64,000 bases of DNA, taken from Adineta ricciae (taxonomy: Eukaryota > Rotifera > Eurotatoria > Adinetida > Adinetidae). Shown here piece by piece: positions 1-12,578 of the stretch. Location: assembly GCA_905250025.1 (NCBI GenBank), contig CAJNOJ010000001.1:1054001-1118000 (forward strand), written 5' to 3'. A model generated the notes under the pieces. The model was not told the DNA's origin and did not search any database. It was given only the letters and a program-made list of their open reading frames with translations. How positions within the stretch are numbered: the stretch's first letter is position 1; every line of letters starts with the position of its first letter. The translations under genes were made by a program, and so were the position numbers.

Positions 1-601
1 TCGACATCGTTCGATTTCGTCGATTTGTATGTAAATGATCAGCCTTGGCTGAACTAAATAAGGTGGCCATGTAATATTAATCTGCTCATTGTCATCTGTC
101 TTTGCCAATTGATAAGCTATCGTTGACGGCCAATAGCGATCGAGAATAGTGATTGTATCTTGTTGATTTCTTAGTTCATAGGAAACAATTAGATTCCCTA
201 GATTGTAAAATGCACGACGAATTGATTCGGGCTGAGCGTCGAAATAGGTTCGAAATGAAAGCAATTGACTAGGTGGTGTAGATAATAGACGTGCCTTTTG
301 TCCACTTGCATTTAATTGCTGCAGTAATTCATTTGCTAATGTCGACTTTCCACAACCGTCAAGGCCTATGTAAAAGCAGAATTTAATTTCAATAAGTAAA
401 ATTTGACGTTCAATAGTTACCTTCAAGGTCGATGCAATTCACGGTTAACTGATCGTTATGCAATTCCTTGTTATGAGGTCGAAGATCAGCTACTAACTGT
501 TCTTCGACGCTGTTTAATATAGTGGAGAAAAATGTTTGATTGAACGCGTCGCAAGTTTGGACAGTTCGAATATGATCACGTAGTAGTTGCAAAATTTCCA
601 T
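1..601 (-). CDS. CMPK2: UMP-CMP kinase 2 / thymidylate kinase-like P-loop kinase, 5' part
   Basis: Two exons, 421-601 and <1-365, are joined by a 55-nt intron (366-420, GTAACT...CATAG). The splice rebuilds the P-loop EGLDGCGKST, which neither exon holds alone. Downstream are a TPPSQ segment, RRAFYNLGN and the DRYWPST motif. These follow mitochondrial UMP-CMP kinase 2 more closely than ordinary dTMP kinase. The family phosphorylates dUMP, dCMP, UMP or CMP with ATP for mitochondrial nucleotide salvage. The chosen start at 601 gives only about 60 residues before the P-loop, so the long N-terminal part of vertebrate CMPK2 is absent or lies in an exon I did not find. The gene leaves the window at position 1, losing the lid and C-terminus. 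Family assignment is fairly sure; the exact substrate is inferred. Confidence 0.8.
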
Positions 602-848
602 CCTGGTGTCTTAACCGAAGATAGTACATTACACTCGACATAAATAAACGGCGTTTTTTCCCAGAACTTTGTCTTTCTGTCATACAGAAAAAAAAACGTC
701 ACTGGGTAAAACACGCTCGATGAGTCATCAGTAAACACTCGTACTCATTTAGAAAGTACATTTAGCTCGCGGCGATTGCTAAACCATCTCAATTCATTCA
801 TTATTTATTCTATATATAGAAAAAAAAGGACGACGTTTTATATAAAAC

Positions 849-3135
849 TCAAATAAACGGCTGGCAAAGTCGAGCGATTGTTAATGAACAAGTATTTGAT
901 TGTCTTAAAGTGTTCTTAACTGAGTCGATGTTGAAATTCCAAATAGATTGTTCGTTAATCTAAACAAAAATTCCTTCGAACTATTATTATCAACTCGAGT
1001 GAAATGACTACCTTCAAGATAATATCATTAGTTTGAATGCAGTCTGTACCCGTAGAAGATTCAATAGCTATCACTTGATATGTATGTCTGTGTTGTCTGG
1101 ATCGGAATCGTTTGAAATTTGTCTCTTTTGACCGTTCCAGTAACGGACGACGACCGACGAGAATCGAATACGGAACTGTACGAGATAGACTCAATTGCAC
1201 TGAGCTAATTGTCATTTTATATAAAGAAATATTCTTTGGATTATCTATATTCACAACAAATGTTGTATAGTAATCTTGAGATGACGCTGAGGATTCATCG
1301 AATAGGTCCGGGAGAGTAGCAATGTTATCTCCATTCATACTTATCTCATCGTCATCATCGCTATCATAAGTGTCGCGATTGTCATTTTCTGCAGATCCAT
1401 TGTGGCCTTGTTCAGCTGCCTGGCCAAAAGATAGAGGTAACCGATCAAGCATGAGAGTGAAGTCAACAGGAGTGCATTGATTTTCTATCCTATCGAGTAA
1501 ATTGTACAGTTGGGCATTATCATACTGTTTCATCGGTGGCGATGACGAACGTGTTTGCCTAGTCGAGTTTTGAATAGCTGATTCATTTGATACTAATGAG
1601 CGTGGAAAAAACCGTCGATTAAAAAGTGAATCCACTGATCTCGCGTTTTTTAAAGGATCTACTGCTGTCGTAGATATCGCTTCGCTTCCATCAACACGTC
1701 GAGCTACTGGTTTGTATAAAGTTTGTGTTACTGGTAGAGCCGAGGAAGATGCATGAGATGTTTGTGAACTATCATGTTTAGTCTCTAGTTGTGTAACTTG
1801 TGGTTTCGGTAATACATTTTTCGGTGATTTTTGAACATGCCCAGTGTCGTTAGCTTTCCGAATATTTGAAGGTTTCCTGATTGAACGTTTTAGAGAAGAT
1901 GTTGAAGTTGAAGGCTCTTTGACAGATTGATTGGCATTGAGTTGATGAGTTTGAGAATCATGCGATGGATTTGCCGAAAGTACTGAACTGGCATGCACGT
2001 GTTTATCGGACACATCGTTAGAACACGCCGAGATTTTTATTGTTGAGTGTTCAGTGTGTTCAACGTCAACATCATGACGAATAGCAGATTTTTGCATAGT
2101 AATCGACGTTCTCCGACTTGAAGATGGTGTCGATGTTTCTTCAGCACTGTTTTCATGCTGAAGTGTAGCTTTATTTCTGTTTGTTTCCCCTGGAAAATTT
2201 GAAGGATGCGATGACGAGGGTCTCATTTGGTTCGACTCTTGATGAACGTGTCCCGAAGCTATTGCCGAGTGGAGCACAGACGAAGTAAAGTCTTCGGCAT
2301 CTTCACTACTATCTAACCGTTGAATATTGGGTTTCTGAGGGTGTTTTATCAATGAACGTTGTGATGAAAGTACGGTTGAATCGCCCATCTGCTGACCAGC
2401 ATCTTGTTGAACGTCTGCTTGGGTTGCGTCGCGTTGTAATGAAGATATATGGCGTTCTTTGGTCTTTTCAATACTATCGATCGGTCGTGGCATTGATTCA
2501 TGTACTGTTTTTGCTACTGTTGATAAGGGACCAGATGTCATTGTGGTTGATTCGTCTGATGAAGACTGACGGTCAGCAACATTGGATCTAACATTCATTT
2601 GACTTGTATGAGAAGGCATACTGGACAATGCATTGTTATCCAATGTTGATTTAGACAACGTCCAACGCTAAAAGATTCACTGGACGTACTGTTCGCTTAG
2701 ATTGAAGTTGCTTACTCGGCTTTTCATATAGTCGTCGAAATCTTCTTCTCCGATGCTATGTTTGACTTGTGTATGTATGGCATTCAGTCCTTCATCAGTG
2801 GACTTAAAATTTCTCGATAGTCGATTGTTATTCAAAGCTCGCAGGCGTCGATCGAATTCGTCTAAGACATAACCGTCATCACCTAAATTCGATTTCGTTC
2901 GAAGAAATCGGTGATATCGATCAGTCACACCATTATCATCGAATGTATCTCCATCACTTCGTTGATTGAAAAGTTCCTGCAGAAATTCATTCGCTTTCCG
3001 GTGTGTCTTCGTTCGACGATGATGTATTTCTTCGCCTGTCTTTCTCATACCAATCAACGACGACGTCCATTCACATTTGGCCATGATTGTGCTATTGAGC
3101 CGTTGAATATTGGCAAATTTATTCTTGTCAGTCAT
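849..3135 (-). CDS. Orphan Ser/Thr-rich scaffold-like protein with C-terminal PDZ-like domain
   Basis: Three exons: 2716-3135, 1012-2667 and 849-959, about 728 residues. The introns are 48 nt (2668-2715, GTAAGC/TTTAG) and 52 nt (960-1011, GTAGTC/TTTAG), and phases agree at both. Residues 1 to about 140 are charged and helical. About 141 to 590 are low-complexity Ser/Thr/His/Gln-rich and probably disordered, with an acidic patch (DSDDDDE). The last ~110 residues look like a PDZ domain: beta strands, then the GDII-like segment NDIILKINEQSIW, then a helix ending NTLRQSNT and a final strand SLTIAR. The PDZ core is only complete when the last 111-nt exon is added. PDZ domains bind C-terminal peptides of membrane proteins. 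No family was recognised for the rest, so a scaffold role is inference. Confidence 0.68.
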
Positions 3136-4192
3136 GTCGGTTTTGTGGCTGACGAGAAATTTTCGAACGTACAGAGAGCAAAATGAGAAAATATTTGAAT
3201 CAGTATGTTAAAACACGAACGAAACGTGGCAGAAACGACGAACATGTTAAGTAAACAATCGGATGAGAGCAAAGCAATGTAGCGAAAAAAAAGACGACTT
3301 GTGATCACGCTAAATTTACATACGTGTGTGTGACGTTGTTAATGAAAAAGAAAGAACAAGCCAAATAAGACATCGAAATCATGAAAATGAAATTCATACA
3401 TGTCGTGATAAGAAGGTCGAATTAATAGCCGATATAGATTGAATCATTTCTTTCGAATTCAATTTTAAAAAATCCGTTCGCATACTCAGTATGATCAAGG
3501 ATTATTTTTCAAATTCTCGGGCAGTTGAATTGCTTTTAACTTTTGTTTGTCTCTTCAAAGGCTTCGCTTGCCTAAAACAAACGATGAATTATGGCGGTTG
3601 AGTTTTTTTTTCACAAGATATTTCATTGCCATATCTGTGCACAACAGGAAAAGATCTATAGTAAAGATCTGCTAAGTATTGAATGCGAAAATAGATTCTC
3701 GGTCATCACCGTGCCGTGGCATATTCAGTTATAACTGAATTTATTGATACGATTGAGTCCTCGTCGAACCTTCTCTATTTTAAGACCTTTATCAATCAGT
3801 TGGCAACATATTTGCATCTCGTGATCGAGCGGCGACCTCATTATCGTAAATACTTTTTGCAAATTGATCATCAAGCTAGTAACACATGTGGACGTTTGCT
3901 TAAAAGAATGAAGCATTTGATTTTTTTTCTCATTCAACTGATAAGCACTATTAGGATGGCGAAGAAAACATCAAAACTTCGGACTTTTCCCGTTATGTGA
4001 CACATTACTCTCGACAAGCAATGGTGTCGATCTATTGTGTATATTTTGTATTGATACTCAAAGTTGCCCAAGTATACTCGAAGGTATGCGATGAAAATTC
4101 TCTCCATTAACATTAACTAGCAAAAGACAAACCGAAGCCGATGAAATCTAATATCAGTCCTAGACATTTGTATTTGATTAAAATAAGTAGAA
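3136..4192. other. Intergenic spacer, no gene seen
   Basis: AT-rich spacer between two divergent genes (minus strand to the left, plus strand to the right). It must hold both promoters. Short frames at 3716-4000 are low-complexity and have no splice partners. No repeat or RNA gene was recognised. Confidence 0.5.
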
Positions 4193-7100
4193 ATGGCTCA
4201 AGTTCATATTGTCATACCACATCAACAAAAATTGATCATGAAATCAGGTGGAAAACATGACATGAACAGTGCTGACAGTAGAGAAAAGTACGTAGAGTGT
4301 TTTTCATGCTCATCAAATGCATTCTATTTATAAAGTGTCATACACAAAGTAACATCTCTCTTATGTAACTGAATCTAGGTCACGTATGCGACGGTACTTA
4401 GAGAACGACGACATATTCGTTTCGATTAAAACATTGGGAGCGTTCTATTTAAGAGAAGCCAAAGAGGGATAGCACGTGTATGAATCACACGAAAAGCTCG
4501 GCGAAATATGTAACATTAAGAATGCAAGAATTTCTAAAAATAACGCGTCGGGAGTTCTTTGTATTCAACGCACACAATCAAGTAATCATTTGAAATTTTG
4601 CAACACAGTTGTGGAGTTGACAACATTCTTTTTCTCTTATTCCCTATTGGCTTGTATAATGACGACGCGTCGAGTCTTTCGGGTACATTCTGTTTATATG
4701 CACATAGCTGATAGATAAATGTATCTGATTCGCTTAATCCGGCAGACGTTCTTAAATTCAACCTGCGAATATCATAGGACTATAGAGAGTTAACCCACCC
4801 TCGAGTTTTTCTCGTTCTTCCTTTTCCGACGGGATTCTTCTGCGTCTTTTCTTTTTCTTCTATTTTCTCCTGTTCCTGTGCACTAAAGAAACTTCTAAAT
4901 GTCGAGGCAAATGATAAAGAAAAGAAGAAAAAAAATCGAAGGAAGAAAAGAAGTCCGTTAGTACATTGTCAGACAAGTACAAACTTATGTACGAATAGCA
5001 ACAACATAGAATATACCTTGAGAAGTGCACGTGTTCGCATACATACTTATGCGTTATTTTACGCTCCGAGCAGTCTTTCATTGCGTACATAATATAAGTA
5101 TACGGAGAGAGAATGAAAAAAATCGCGCATTTCTTCTCTCTAAGGATCACAGAGTACATCGTTTAATTTGTCTTCTTATTTTATCTTTGCAATAAGCACA
5201 ACCCTTTCTCTTTCTCGCTTCGAATGAAGAAATCGTTTCACTCGTCGTGATGAAAGTTCATCTGATTGTTCGTACGTATTGACTCCTAATGTCTTGCCTA
5301 ATTACTATCAATTTAACCAGACATAGGAGTATTTGAGTGCAAATTACTTCTTTGCAAAATGTCTTTACTGACACGAAAAGGGTGGAATGTCATTTCGAAA
5401 AAAGAGGAAACCATTAGCAACTGAAGAAACAAAAATAACTTCTGATACTTTTTTCTTTTCTTTTATAACCATTTTGTTATTCTAGATGGAAGAATAGAAA
5501 TATAGGACGTACTACATTATATAATACACCTTCGAAGGACACAACTCGTTGCGATCAATATTTCAATGTTAAAACGATGAATCGATACGACTTTGATAAT
5601 GTAGACTATCGACCATTTATGAAAAAAGGACACAATAGCGACAACGATGACGATGTTAATGACGGTGATGATGATAATTCGTTATTTACAAAGCGTATAC
5701 CGAAAAAGGTAACTAATCACAGTTTGAATTACTTCTTTCCCATGTATCGTAGGTGAAAAATGAATCACAGACGTTCTGTTATTTACATCTATGTACATAT
5801 AACCATCGACACAGTATACGGAGACGACATGCATTACTTTTTCGTACTTTCATAAATACGTAGATAGTTTCAGTGCTCGCTAAATGTTTTTATCTTCCTA
5901 GCAAAGAATGAGTGCGAAGAATGAAAATGTTTTTCTGTCCTATGACTTCGAATTTTCTGAAACGAGCATGATTTTTCTTATTATTCCATTTTTCATCAAT
6001 AGATGTACTCAAGTTCATACAATCCCAATGTTCCTGGTGATCCATGTCGCGTTTGTGGGTTTGACAGAAATACAGGACGTAATTTCGGTGTAATAACTTG
6101 TTCCACATGCAAAGCTTTCTTTCGAAGAAATGGCCGCACCGGTTCTGTAAGTTGCCATTCTAAGCAGAGTAGCATCAAACTAACTGGCACCTCGATGTTT
6201 AGTCATTACCACCTTGTCGTTTCGGTGGTCACTGTGCTGTCAACGAGCGAACGCGTCGTCAATGCCCGACGTGCCGTTTAGCCAAATGCTTTGCTGTTGG
6301 CATGCAAAAGGATCTCATACGAACAGACGAGGAACGTGCCGCCCGTCTACAACTAGTAAAAGCGAACCGCATACAACGATTGGAGAAAAGTCAACAGCGG
6401 CTAGTCCTTGATGCAAATGAAACGATTTTACCTACAGAAGCGTCTCCCTCCATACGTTTACCGACAACCAACGATTGGATTCAGTTGACAAACATTCGTA
6501 ATGCCTATGAACACTTCTGTTTGAATCCAATGTTACAAGCCGAAGAAGAACGCGATGAATATTTAAATGCACAACCTGTGAAATGTCGATTAAAAGAACA
6601 TTCTTTTCTAAATGTATTAAATACTCGTTTGACATCATTAGCTGCATTTTTCCGTACAACTATACCCGCATTTTCCATTGGAATGAATGGAAATGACCGA
6701 CAATGGTTGATTCGAACGAATCTACATTATTTATTCCTTTTCTCTTCGATGGATTTAATGAGTATCAATGGCAATCAACCTCATTTCGTTGAAGCGAAAG
6801 CTTGTCACAATGTTTACGTATATGTTTACGGACAAGAATTACTTGAACGTGAAGAATATCTTCTCTATAAGCTTAATAATCTAATTGGTTTCGACAGCAT
6901 GATTAGTAAAATGATGCAGATAATTTTATTTCTTTCTCCATGTTTAGTCGCCAGTCACATGCCAACCGTGAATCTTTATCAACCATCTGTCGAAACTATT
7001 CGACATATTTTCCAGTCCCAAGAAGAATATACTCGCATGTTATGGTCGTATTTAATCTATCGCTATGGTGAATACAAATCATATAAACTATTTATGAAAA

Positions 7101-7219
7101 TTATAGGACAAGTACTCGAACATCAACGATACGGTGCCGATGTGGACAACAGTCTGATCGAAAGGCAGCCATTTGGCGGTCTTGTCTACTCATTATTAAC
7201 ATCGTTTTCACTAGATTAA
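4193..7219 (+). CDS. Divergent nuclear receptor (C4 zinc-finger DBD plus LBD)
   Basis: Core exons are 6003-6146 and 6203-7219, with a 56-nt intron. The splice joins the first zinc finger (CRVCGFDRNTGRNFG, CSTCKAFFRR) to the second (CRFGGHC, CPTCRLAKCFAVGMQKDLIR). The P-box is CSTCKAFF rather than the classical CEGCKGFF, as in divergent invertebrate receptors. A helical region of about 300 residues follows as the ligand-binding domain. No clear activation-helix motif is visible at its end (LTSFSLD). Upstream exons 4193-4287 and 5486-5708 are in matching phase (2, then 0) and add an N-terminal region with an acidic Asp/Asn stretch. A 27-nt exon at 5902-5928 is optional. The 1.2-kb first intron is long for this window. 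It should act in the nucleus as a ligand- or cofactor-regulated transcription factor. The upstream exons are less sure than the DBD and LBD. Confidence 0.78.
4288..5485 (+). other. Long first intron of the nuclear receptor gene
   Basis: A 1,198-nt intron with GTACGT donor and TTCTAG acceptor; the phase is 2 on both sides. Most introns here are 40-75 nt, so this is a likely place for regulatory sequence. It depends on the inferred first exon. No coding content was recognised inside. Confidence 0.4.
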
Positions 7220-8565
7220 AATCCGACGATAGATGACTGCCAACAAGTGTTTATATTTTGTTTGTTTTTTTTTCTAATGTTTTTGCGTTTCTAAAGGTTC
7301 ATGTATGTATTTCATTTAGTCAGAGCAAATATATTGTTATAAAAAGGAATCGGGCGACTTTCATAACATTAGAGCTATAAGCTGCAAAGAGCATATTTCT
7401 AAACTTCGAGTGCGACTATGTTATTAAGGCTAATTGAAGTCTTTTGGAGTTTTCAGAAACAAAAGACATGATGAGATATTTATATCCGACCTGAAAGGAT
7501 TTTAAATTAGAAGTAGGGATGAATTTTAGTTCAGCATGGCGTAATCACAAGGCTTTTCAAGGTCATTCAACCATTCCTTTATATGATAAGTACCTGGAAG
7601 TGTTCTCCGCGTTCGATAAAATGCACAGTCATCGTATTTGCTTTTCACGAACGGTCAAAATGATATAAAAGTATCTAAAAATACGGTATACTTTGTTGCT
7701 TTTGTTTATCTATTATGGAGCGTGAAAAGTAAATTTCGGTGATTTGCTCTATGGAAAAGAACTAATAGAAGGCTTATTTTTAGTCGTCTCTGAATAGAAA
7801 AATAATTAGTTTAATTTTCAGGCTTTCTCCGAACTGACTAGCAGCGAACTAAAAATAGATATCCGCCGACTTTTCATGAATTTTTCGAAGCCAGTAGTCT
7901 AAAAAAAAGTATATGATTTAATAAGATGTTCTTGTCTTCATGTTTTCTCTGATCACACTTCGACAACTGGAACTATTTCATACGTTAGGCATGTGACAGA
8001 CTGTTAACGGTTGTCTATTTCAAGGAACGATAGATCGATGTGTAGCAAATCATCTATTGATGAATAATGGAAGCAAAATTAAAGCAATGCTAATGAAGAT
8101 ACACCGGTTAAAATTCATACGGATGTAGTGTTATATAATACTTATTAAACATCAATGCCTTGTGGTTGGGTTCTTTGCCAGCTCATTTAGGTAAACAACC
8201 GATAATGTGATCAAAACAGGCAAACAAATAATGAATTTTTAAGACGGCAACAGGTTTATGAAGGTTTCCAGCGATGATTGGTGGAAAAGACCATAGCAGA
8301 AAAACAAAGTGTTTGCTTCACTTACCATGCATACACAGACACACACAGCCATAAAAATGCTTTCATTCTATCAAAGTATGGGGGTGCGACAAAGAAAAAA
8401 AAGCTTAGTCAGTCAAATAAATACGAAGTATGACGGTGCAGAAAATGAGTAGTAAATAGAGAAAGAAACGAGGAATTCCGGCAAGTTCAGTATTTAATAG
8501 CGGCAACGACAAAGCATTTTAAGTACACACAGTTCGTAAAGTAGCGTAAACGGTTGATTTGCAAG
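7220..8565. other. Intergenic spacer, no gene seen
   Basis: About 1.35 kb with no frame over 60 residues and no splice-joined coding signal. It contains the 3' end of the nuclear receptor transcript and the promoter of the flavodoxin-fold gene, including the A/G-rich stretch around 8390-8470. Confidence 0.5.
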
Positions 8566-9569
8566 ATGTCCCGAGCCCCTAGCGCATCGAAATCTCGTCC
8601 GATGTCAGCAAAACCCGATGCATCTACTAAACCACGGATTCATGTGATCTATTACTCAATGTACGGCCATGTCTCTACTCGTAATGATCAACTTTGTGTA
8701 CCTCTAAAAATCTATTGTTGAAATTTTGTTTCATCTAGTGGCCAAACAAATCGTTAAAGGTGTTGAATCCGCTGGTGCTGAAGCACATCTTATTCAAATT
8801 CCCGAAACTCTGTCAAAAGAAGTTCTAGCTAAAATGCATGCACCCGAAAAAGATCATAGTATAACGACAATCAGTTTCGGAGCAGGCGGAGAAAATACAA
8901 TTACATTAGAAGATGCATTGGTGAATTGTGACGGTATTCTATTCGGGTATCCTACCCGTTTCGGTGGAATGCCAGCTCAAGCTAAAGCTTTATGGGACGC
9001 AACTGGTGGCCTGTGGATGAAAGGTGCACTCGTTGGAAAACCGTTCGGTGTGTTCATTTCTACAGGTACTCAAGGTGGCGGGTATGATAGTTGACTATCG
9101 TGTCAGTTGAGAAGTATTCAGTCTTTGTTCATAGACAAGAAACAACGATATTGACATCGTTAACGAATTTCGTCCACCATGGCATGGTTTTTGTAAGTAT
9201 TCTTTATCGAAACTGTCTTAATTAACATTTTCTCGTACAGGTACCGGTTGGTTATTCAAGCCCATTACAGGCAAATATGGATGAACTTCATGGTGGTAGT
9301 GCTTATGGAGCAGGTAATTGTCTTTTAGTTACATGCTCAATTTGAATGTAGCTTCTATTGAAGGAACATTTGCTGGTGGCGATGGATCACGGCAGCCCAG
9401 CCAGCTTGAATTGAAAGTAGCTGAACATCAAGGATCGCATTTTGCTCAAATAGCAACGGCATTAAAAATAGGCCGAGCAGCTTTGCCACCGAAGGAAGCG
9501 AATCCTCCCGATCCGAAACAAGACGATGCAGCGAAAAAATCCGATCGCCCACCATCTGCTAAGAAGTAA
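8566..9569 (+). CDS. WrbA-type NAD(P)H:quinone oxidoreductase (flavodoxin fold)
   Basis: Five exons: 8566-8680, 8739-9081, 9135-9192, 9241-9313 and 9352-9569, about 268 residues; phases agree throughout. The protein has a 25-residue Ser/Pro/Lys-rich leader, then IHVIYYSMYGHV (FMN phosphate-loop region). Next are GYPTRFGGMPAQAKALWDAT and FISTGTQGGGQETT, and late AGGDGSRQPSQLEL. All are hallmarks of the WrbA/NQO type IV family. These tetrameric FMN enzymes reduce quinones by two electrons and protect against redox cycling. The last ~45 residues are Pro/Lys-rich and unlike bacterial WrbA. The fourth intron is only 38 nt. WrbA is common in bacteria, fungi and plants but not in most animals, so horizontal gain is plausible though not shown here. 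Confidence 0.92.
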
Positions 9570-9659
9570 CTTTTATCCAATGATTGGTTTTGACTTTTCT
9601 TACACGCATGATTTGTTTGTCAATATACATAGGCAGCTTTTCTCAGGCGCTAACGTTTC

Positions 9660-9665
9660 AATAAA
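9660..9665 (+). terminator. Candidate poly(A) signal of the WrbA-type gene
   Basis: AATAAA lies 91 nt after the stop codon at 9569, in the 3' flank of the flavodoxin-fold gene. Confidence 0.45.
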
Positions 9666-10265
9666 AATTAGTTTCTATTGACTTTCGTATGATTTTCTAT
9701 AATAGGAATGCAATGCTCATTTTGAAATGTAAACAATCCAAGTTGTGATTAGTCTAGTGTGTATGAGTACTCAGAATTAATATAGCATCTGCCGTTTCTG
9801 TGTAGCACTATAATTAACGGATGAAAATAGAGAAAAAACTTCTTTTTTAATGTTCCTGAACAATAACTTTTAAGTGTTCACTTGCCATAGGAGAAACAGA
9901 AAGTGTCGTCTTATAAAGTAATACATAGTAAAGAGTCAATCAAATAGTTCTGGCGGACTAACAAACATGTTTGACTGACCTTCCTTGATTTATCAATTGA
10001 CTTCTGTGAAATTCGAATAACATAATACAAAACGATGCATGATAAATCCTAGCATCATACTGTCTTTGTGATGTATATACAAGTTTACTATCAGATGAAA
10101 TATATCGCCATTCTCTTTGAAGACGAATACTTTCGAAAACAGTGTCATTCTCATTGGTCAATAATCTTCTCTTTTCATATGATTCAGACCAGACAAACGA
10201 AAATAAAATTGTACTTTGTCAACCATCGATAATTCTCTATTGAACCGATTGATTTCGCAAAATTA
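9666..10265. other. Intergenic spacer, no gene seen
   Basis: About 600 nt, AT-rich, between two plus-strand genes. A 67-codon antisense frame at 9958-10161 has no recognisable content. Confidence 0.45.
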
Positions 10266-12388
10266 ATGAGTGCTTACTCGTCTTCAACCCATATCAACAA
10301 TGGCAAACAATCGGGAGATGATCGTTCTTCAACGACGGGAGCTGATGAAAACGCTTCATCAAAGCACGCAGTAAATGACTGAATTTCATTCGAATTCCAT
10401 TTAATCATCTCACCTGCTTAGGGTATTACATTAACTCTACTCTTTGCTGCGTTTGCAGCTGTGACGGGCACATCGTTTCATTTTGGTTATGCTTCTGGTA
10501 TTATGTAAATTCATGAAAATGACTTATATCCAGCAAATATATAATTTTTTTCTCTGTTTTTTAGGAATGCTCCACAGGATGTCAGTTGATTCACAACTAG
10601 TAAACACATTTTTCTAACGTATTTTTGTACAGGTCATCCAAGCATTTATAAACGAAAGCAGCCATCAGCGAAGTCAAAACTCATATCTCAGCGAATCCAC
10701 AATCACACTGATTTTGTAAGTGAACTTCTATAATCCTTTCATCACGACAGATATCCGTTTTTCCTTGAGTTCGTTTGCTGTATCCATCTTTGCAGTTGGT
10801 GGTATCATCGGTGGCCTTTTTGGATACTTTATTACTGATCGATTTGGACGGTAAATTCAGTTTATTAGTCATACAATCACCGGCTTTCTATCTGTACAGA
10901 AAAGGTGGAATGCTGTTAAACAACATTGTCTCTTCCATTGCTTGTATATTGATGTTTATTTCGAAACCTCTATGTACATACGAACTTCTTATCATCGGCC
11001 GATTTTTCATTGGAGTTGCCTGTGGTAGTTCTCTCTATGATATGACAATTTTTTATACTTACGCGATCGTTTTCTTTATGAAGGATATGGGTCATCAGTT
11101 GCACCGACATATATCAATGAAATTTCTCCAAAACAACTACGTGGAACTTTAGGAGTCATTTTTCAGCTAGGAGTGGTACTTTTTATATTCGTTTCGCAAG
11201 CAGTCAGTCTATATCCAATCTTAGGTTCCGAAAGTAAATGGCACTATGCTCTTGGTAAAAGTCACACTCGTTGGTCGAATAGTTTGAACAAAAACCGAAT
11301 CTCATTTAGGATTGCCCATCGTGTTTAGCATTGTACAAGTGGTGTCATTGATGTTTGTACCGGAAAGTCCCAAATATTTGTTGTTGAAGAAAGATAATAT
11401 CGAACAAGCAGAAAAAGGTTTGAAATAAATTTCTAGCCATCTCACCGAATTTTCTTTTCAGCTCTTAAATGGCTTCGACAACACTCCGATCTTCAACATG
11501 AACTAGACGAAATACGAGATGAAGAAACACACCAAGAAAAATCAGTATTGTTTCACTGAGTATATCTGTCAAGATAAAAATTATCTATTTAGGTTCGTTG
11601 GATCGATCTGTTTCGAACGCCTATCGTTCGCTGGGTACTATTCATCACTATTTTCCTTCAATTATCTCAGCAACTATCCGGTATCAATGCAGTTTTCTAC
11701 TATTCAACTGTCATATTACAATCAGCTGGTTTTAACAAACAAGCAGCCGAATATGCCAACTTAGGTTTAGGTGGTGCGAATATATTCGTAACCGTTCTAA
11801 GTATTTTCCTCATGGATCGTCTTGGTCGACGTCTCCTACACTTAATTGGTATTGGCGGTATGTTCATCACAAGTATTGTACTTTTCATCTCTTTGATGAT
11901 TCCGTCAACGGCTGTTTGGAACAAGATTTCTTTAATCGCGACATTTCTCTTCGTGGCATTCTTTGCAGTTGGTCCAGGTTCGATACCCTGGTTGATTACG
12001 TCGGAATTATTCAATCAGGCTTATCGAGTGCCTGCATCAAGTATCGCCGTGCTTGTGAATTGGTCTGCTAATTTCGCAGTTGGTCTGGGTTTTAAACCGC
12101 TTTTCACGGTAAGTGAAGACCTCCAACACTTGCTGGAATCTTTGATTTGCACTCTAGGGTGTACTTGATAAATATACATTTCTTCTGTTCACTGGTTTTC
12201 TGCTCGTCTTCTTTCTTCTCACATTTCTCTTCGTACCCGAAACAAAAGCAAAGACAGTTGATGAAATCTATACAGAAGTAAACACTGGACAAGTCTGGCG
12301 TCGATCTCATTCGAAACATTGCAATGATCGCGCTACTACCGATGACGATCATGGCATCGGACATGACAATATAATGGCATTAACATAG
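10266..12388 (+). CDS. SLC2A: Facilitative glucose transporter-like protein (MFS, SLC2/GLUT)
   Basis: Eleven exons, 533 residues: 10266-10370, 10422-10504, 10565-10580, 10633-10715, 10770-10850, 10900-11024, 11084-11254, 11310-11417, 11462-11544, 11593-12108 and 12158-12388. All junctions keep phase. A 35-residue cytosolic leader is followed by twelve expected membrane helices. Family motifs, in order, are FGYASGIMNAPQ, GGLFGYFITDRFGR, GRFFIGVACGYGSSVAPTYI, VPESPKYLL, QQLSGINAVFYYS, DRLGRRLL, GPGSIPWLITSELF and FVPETKAKTVDEIY. The QQLSGIN motif in helix 7 and the PESPKYL and PETK motifs place it with GLUT-type sugar uniporters of the plasma membrane. Exon 3 is a 16-nt microexon encoding most of MNAPQD. 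Substrate is probably hexose but cannot be fixed from sequence. Confidence 0.94.
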
Positions 12389-12419
12389 ATTTTCTCTCGT
12401 CTCAATTCTTTCCTTTCTC

Positions 12420-12425
12420 AATAAA
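12420..12425 (+). terminator. Candidate poly(A) signal of the sugar transporter gene
   Basis: AATAAA begins 32 nt after the stop codon at 12388 and is well placed for 3'-end formation before the next plus-strand gene. Confidence 0.55.
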
Positions 12426-12578
12426 CCTTGAATTCCACACTCGATTCTCAATACATACCGCCATCTGTCTGCACATGCAAATATATTTGCTCGTTTCTAT
12501 GCAAATGAAGATTCAGTAGGCAAAGCATCATCATACATACATTTTTTCCCATTCCAATCATTTCCATATTTCAATGTG

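Noticed and set aside
3716..4000. 94-codon frame in the first large spacer
   Set aside because: No conserved-looking content, and a similar frame exists on the other strand.
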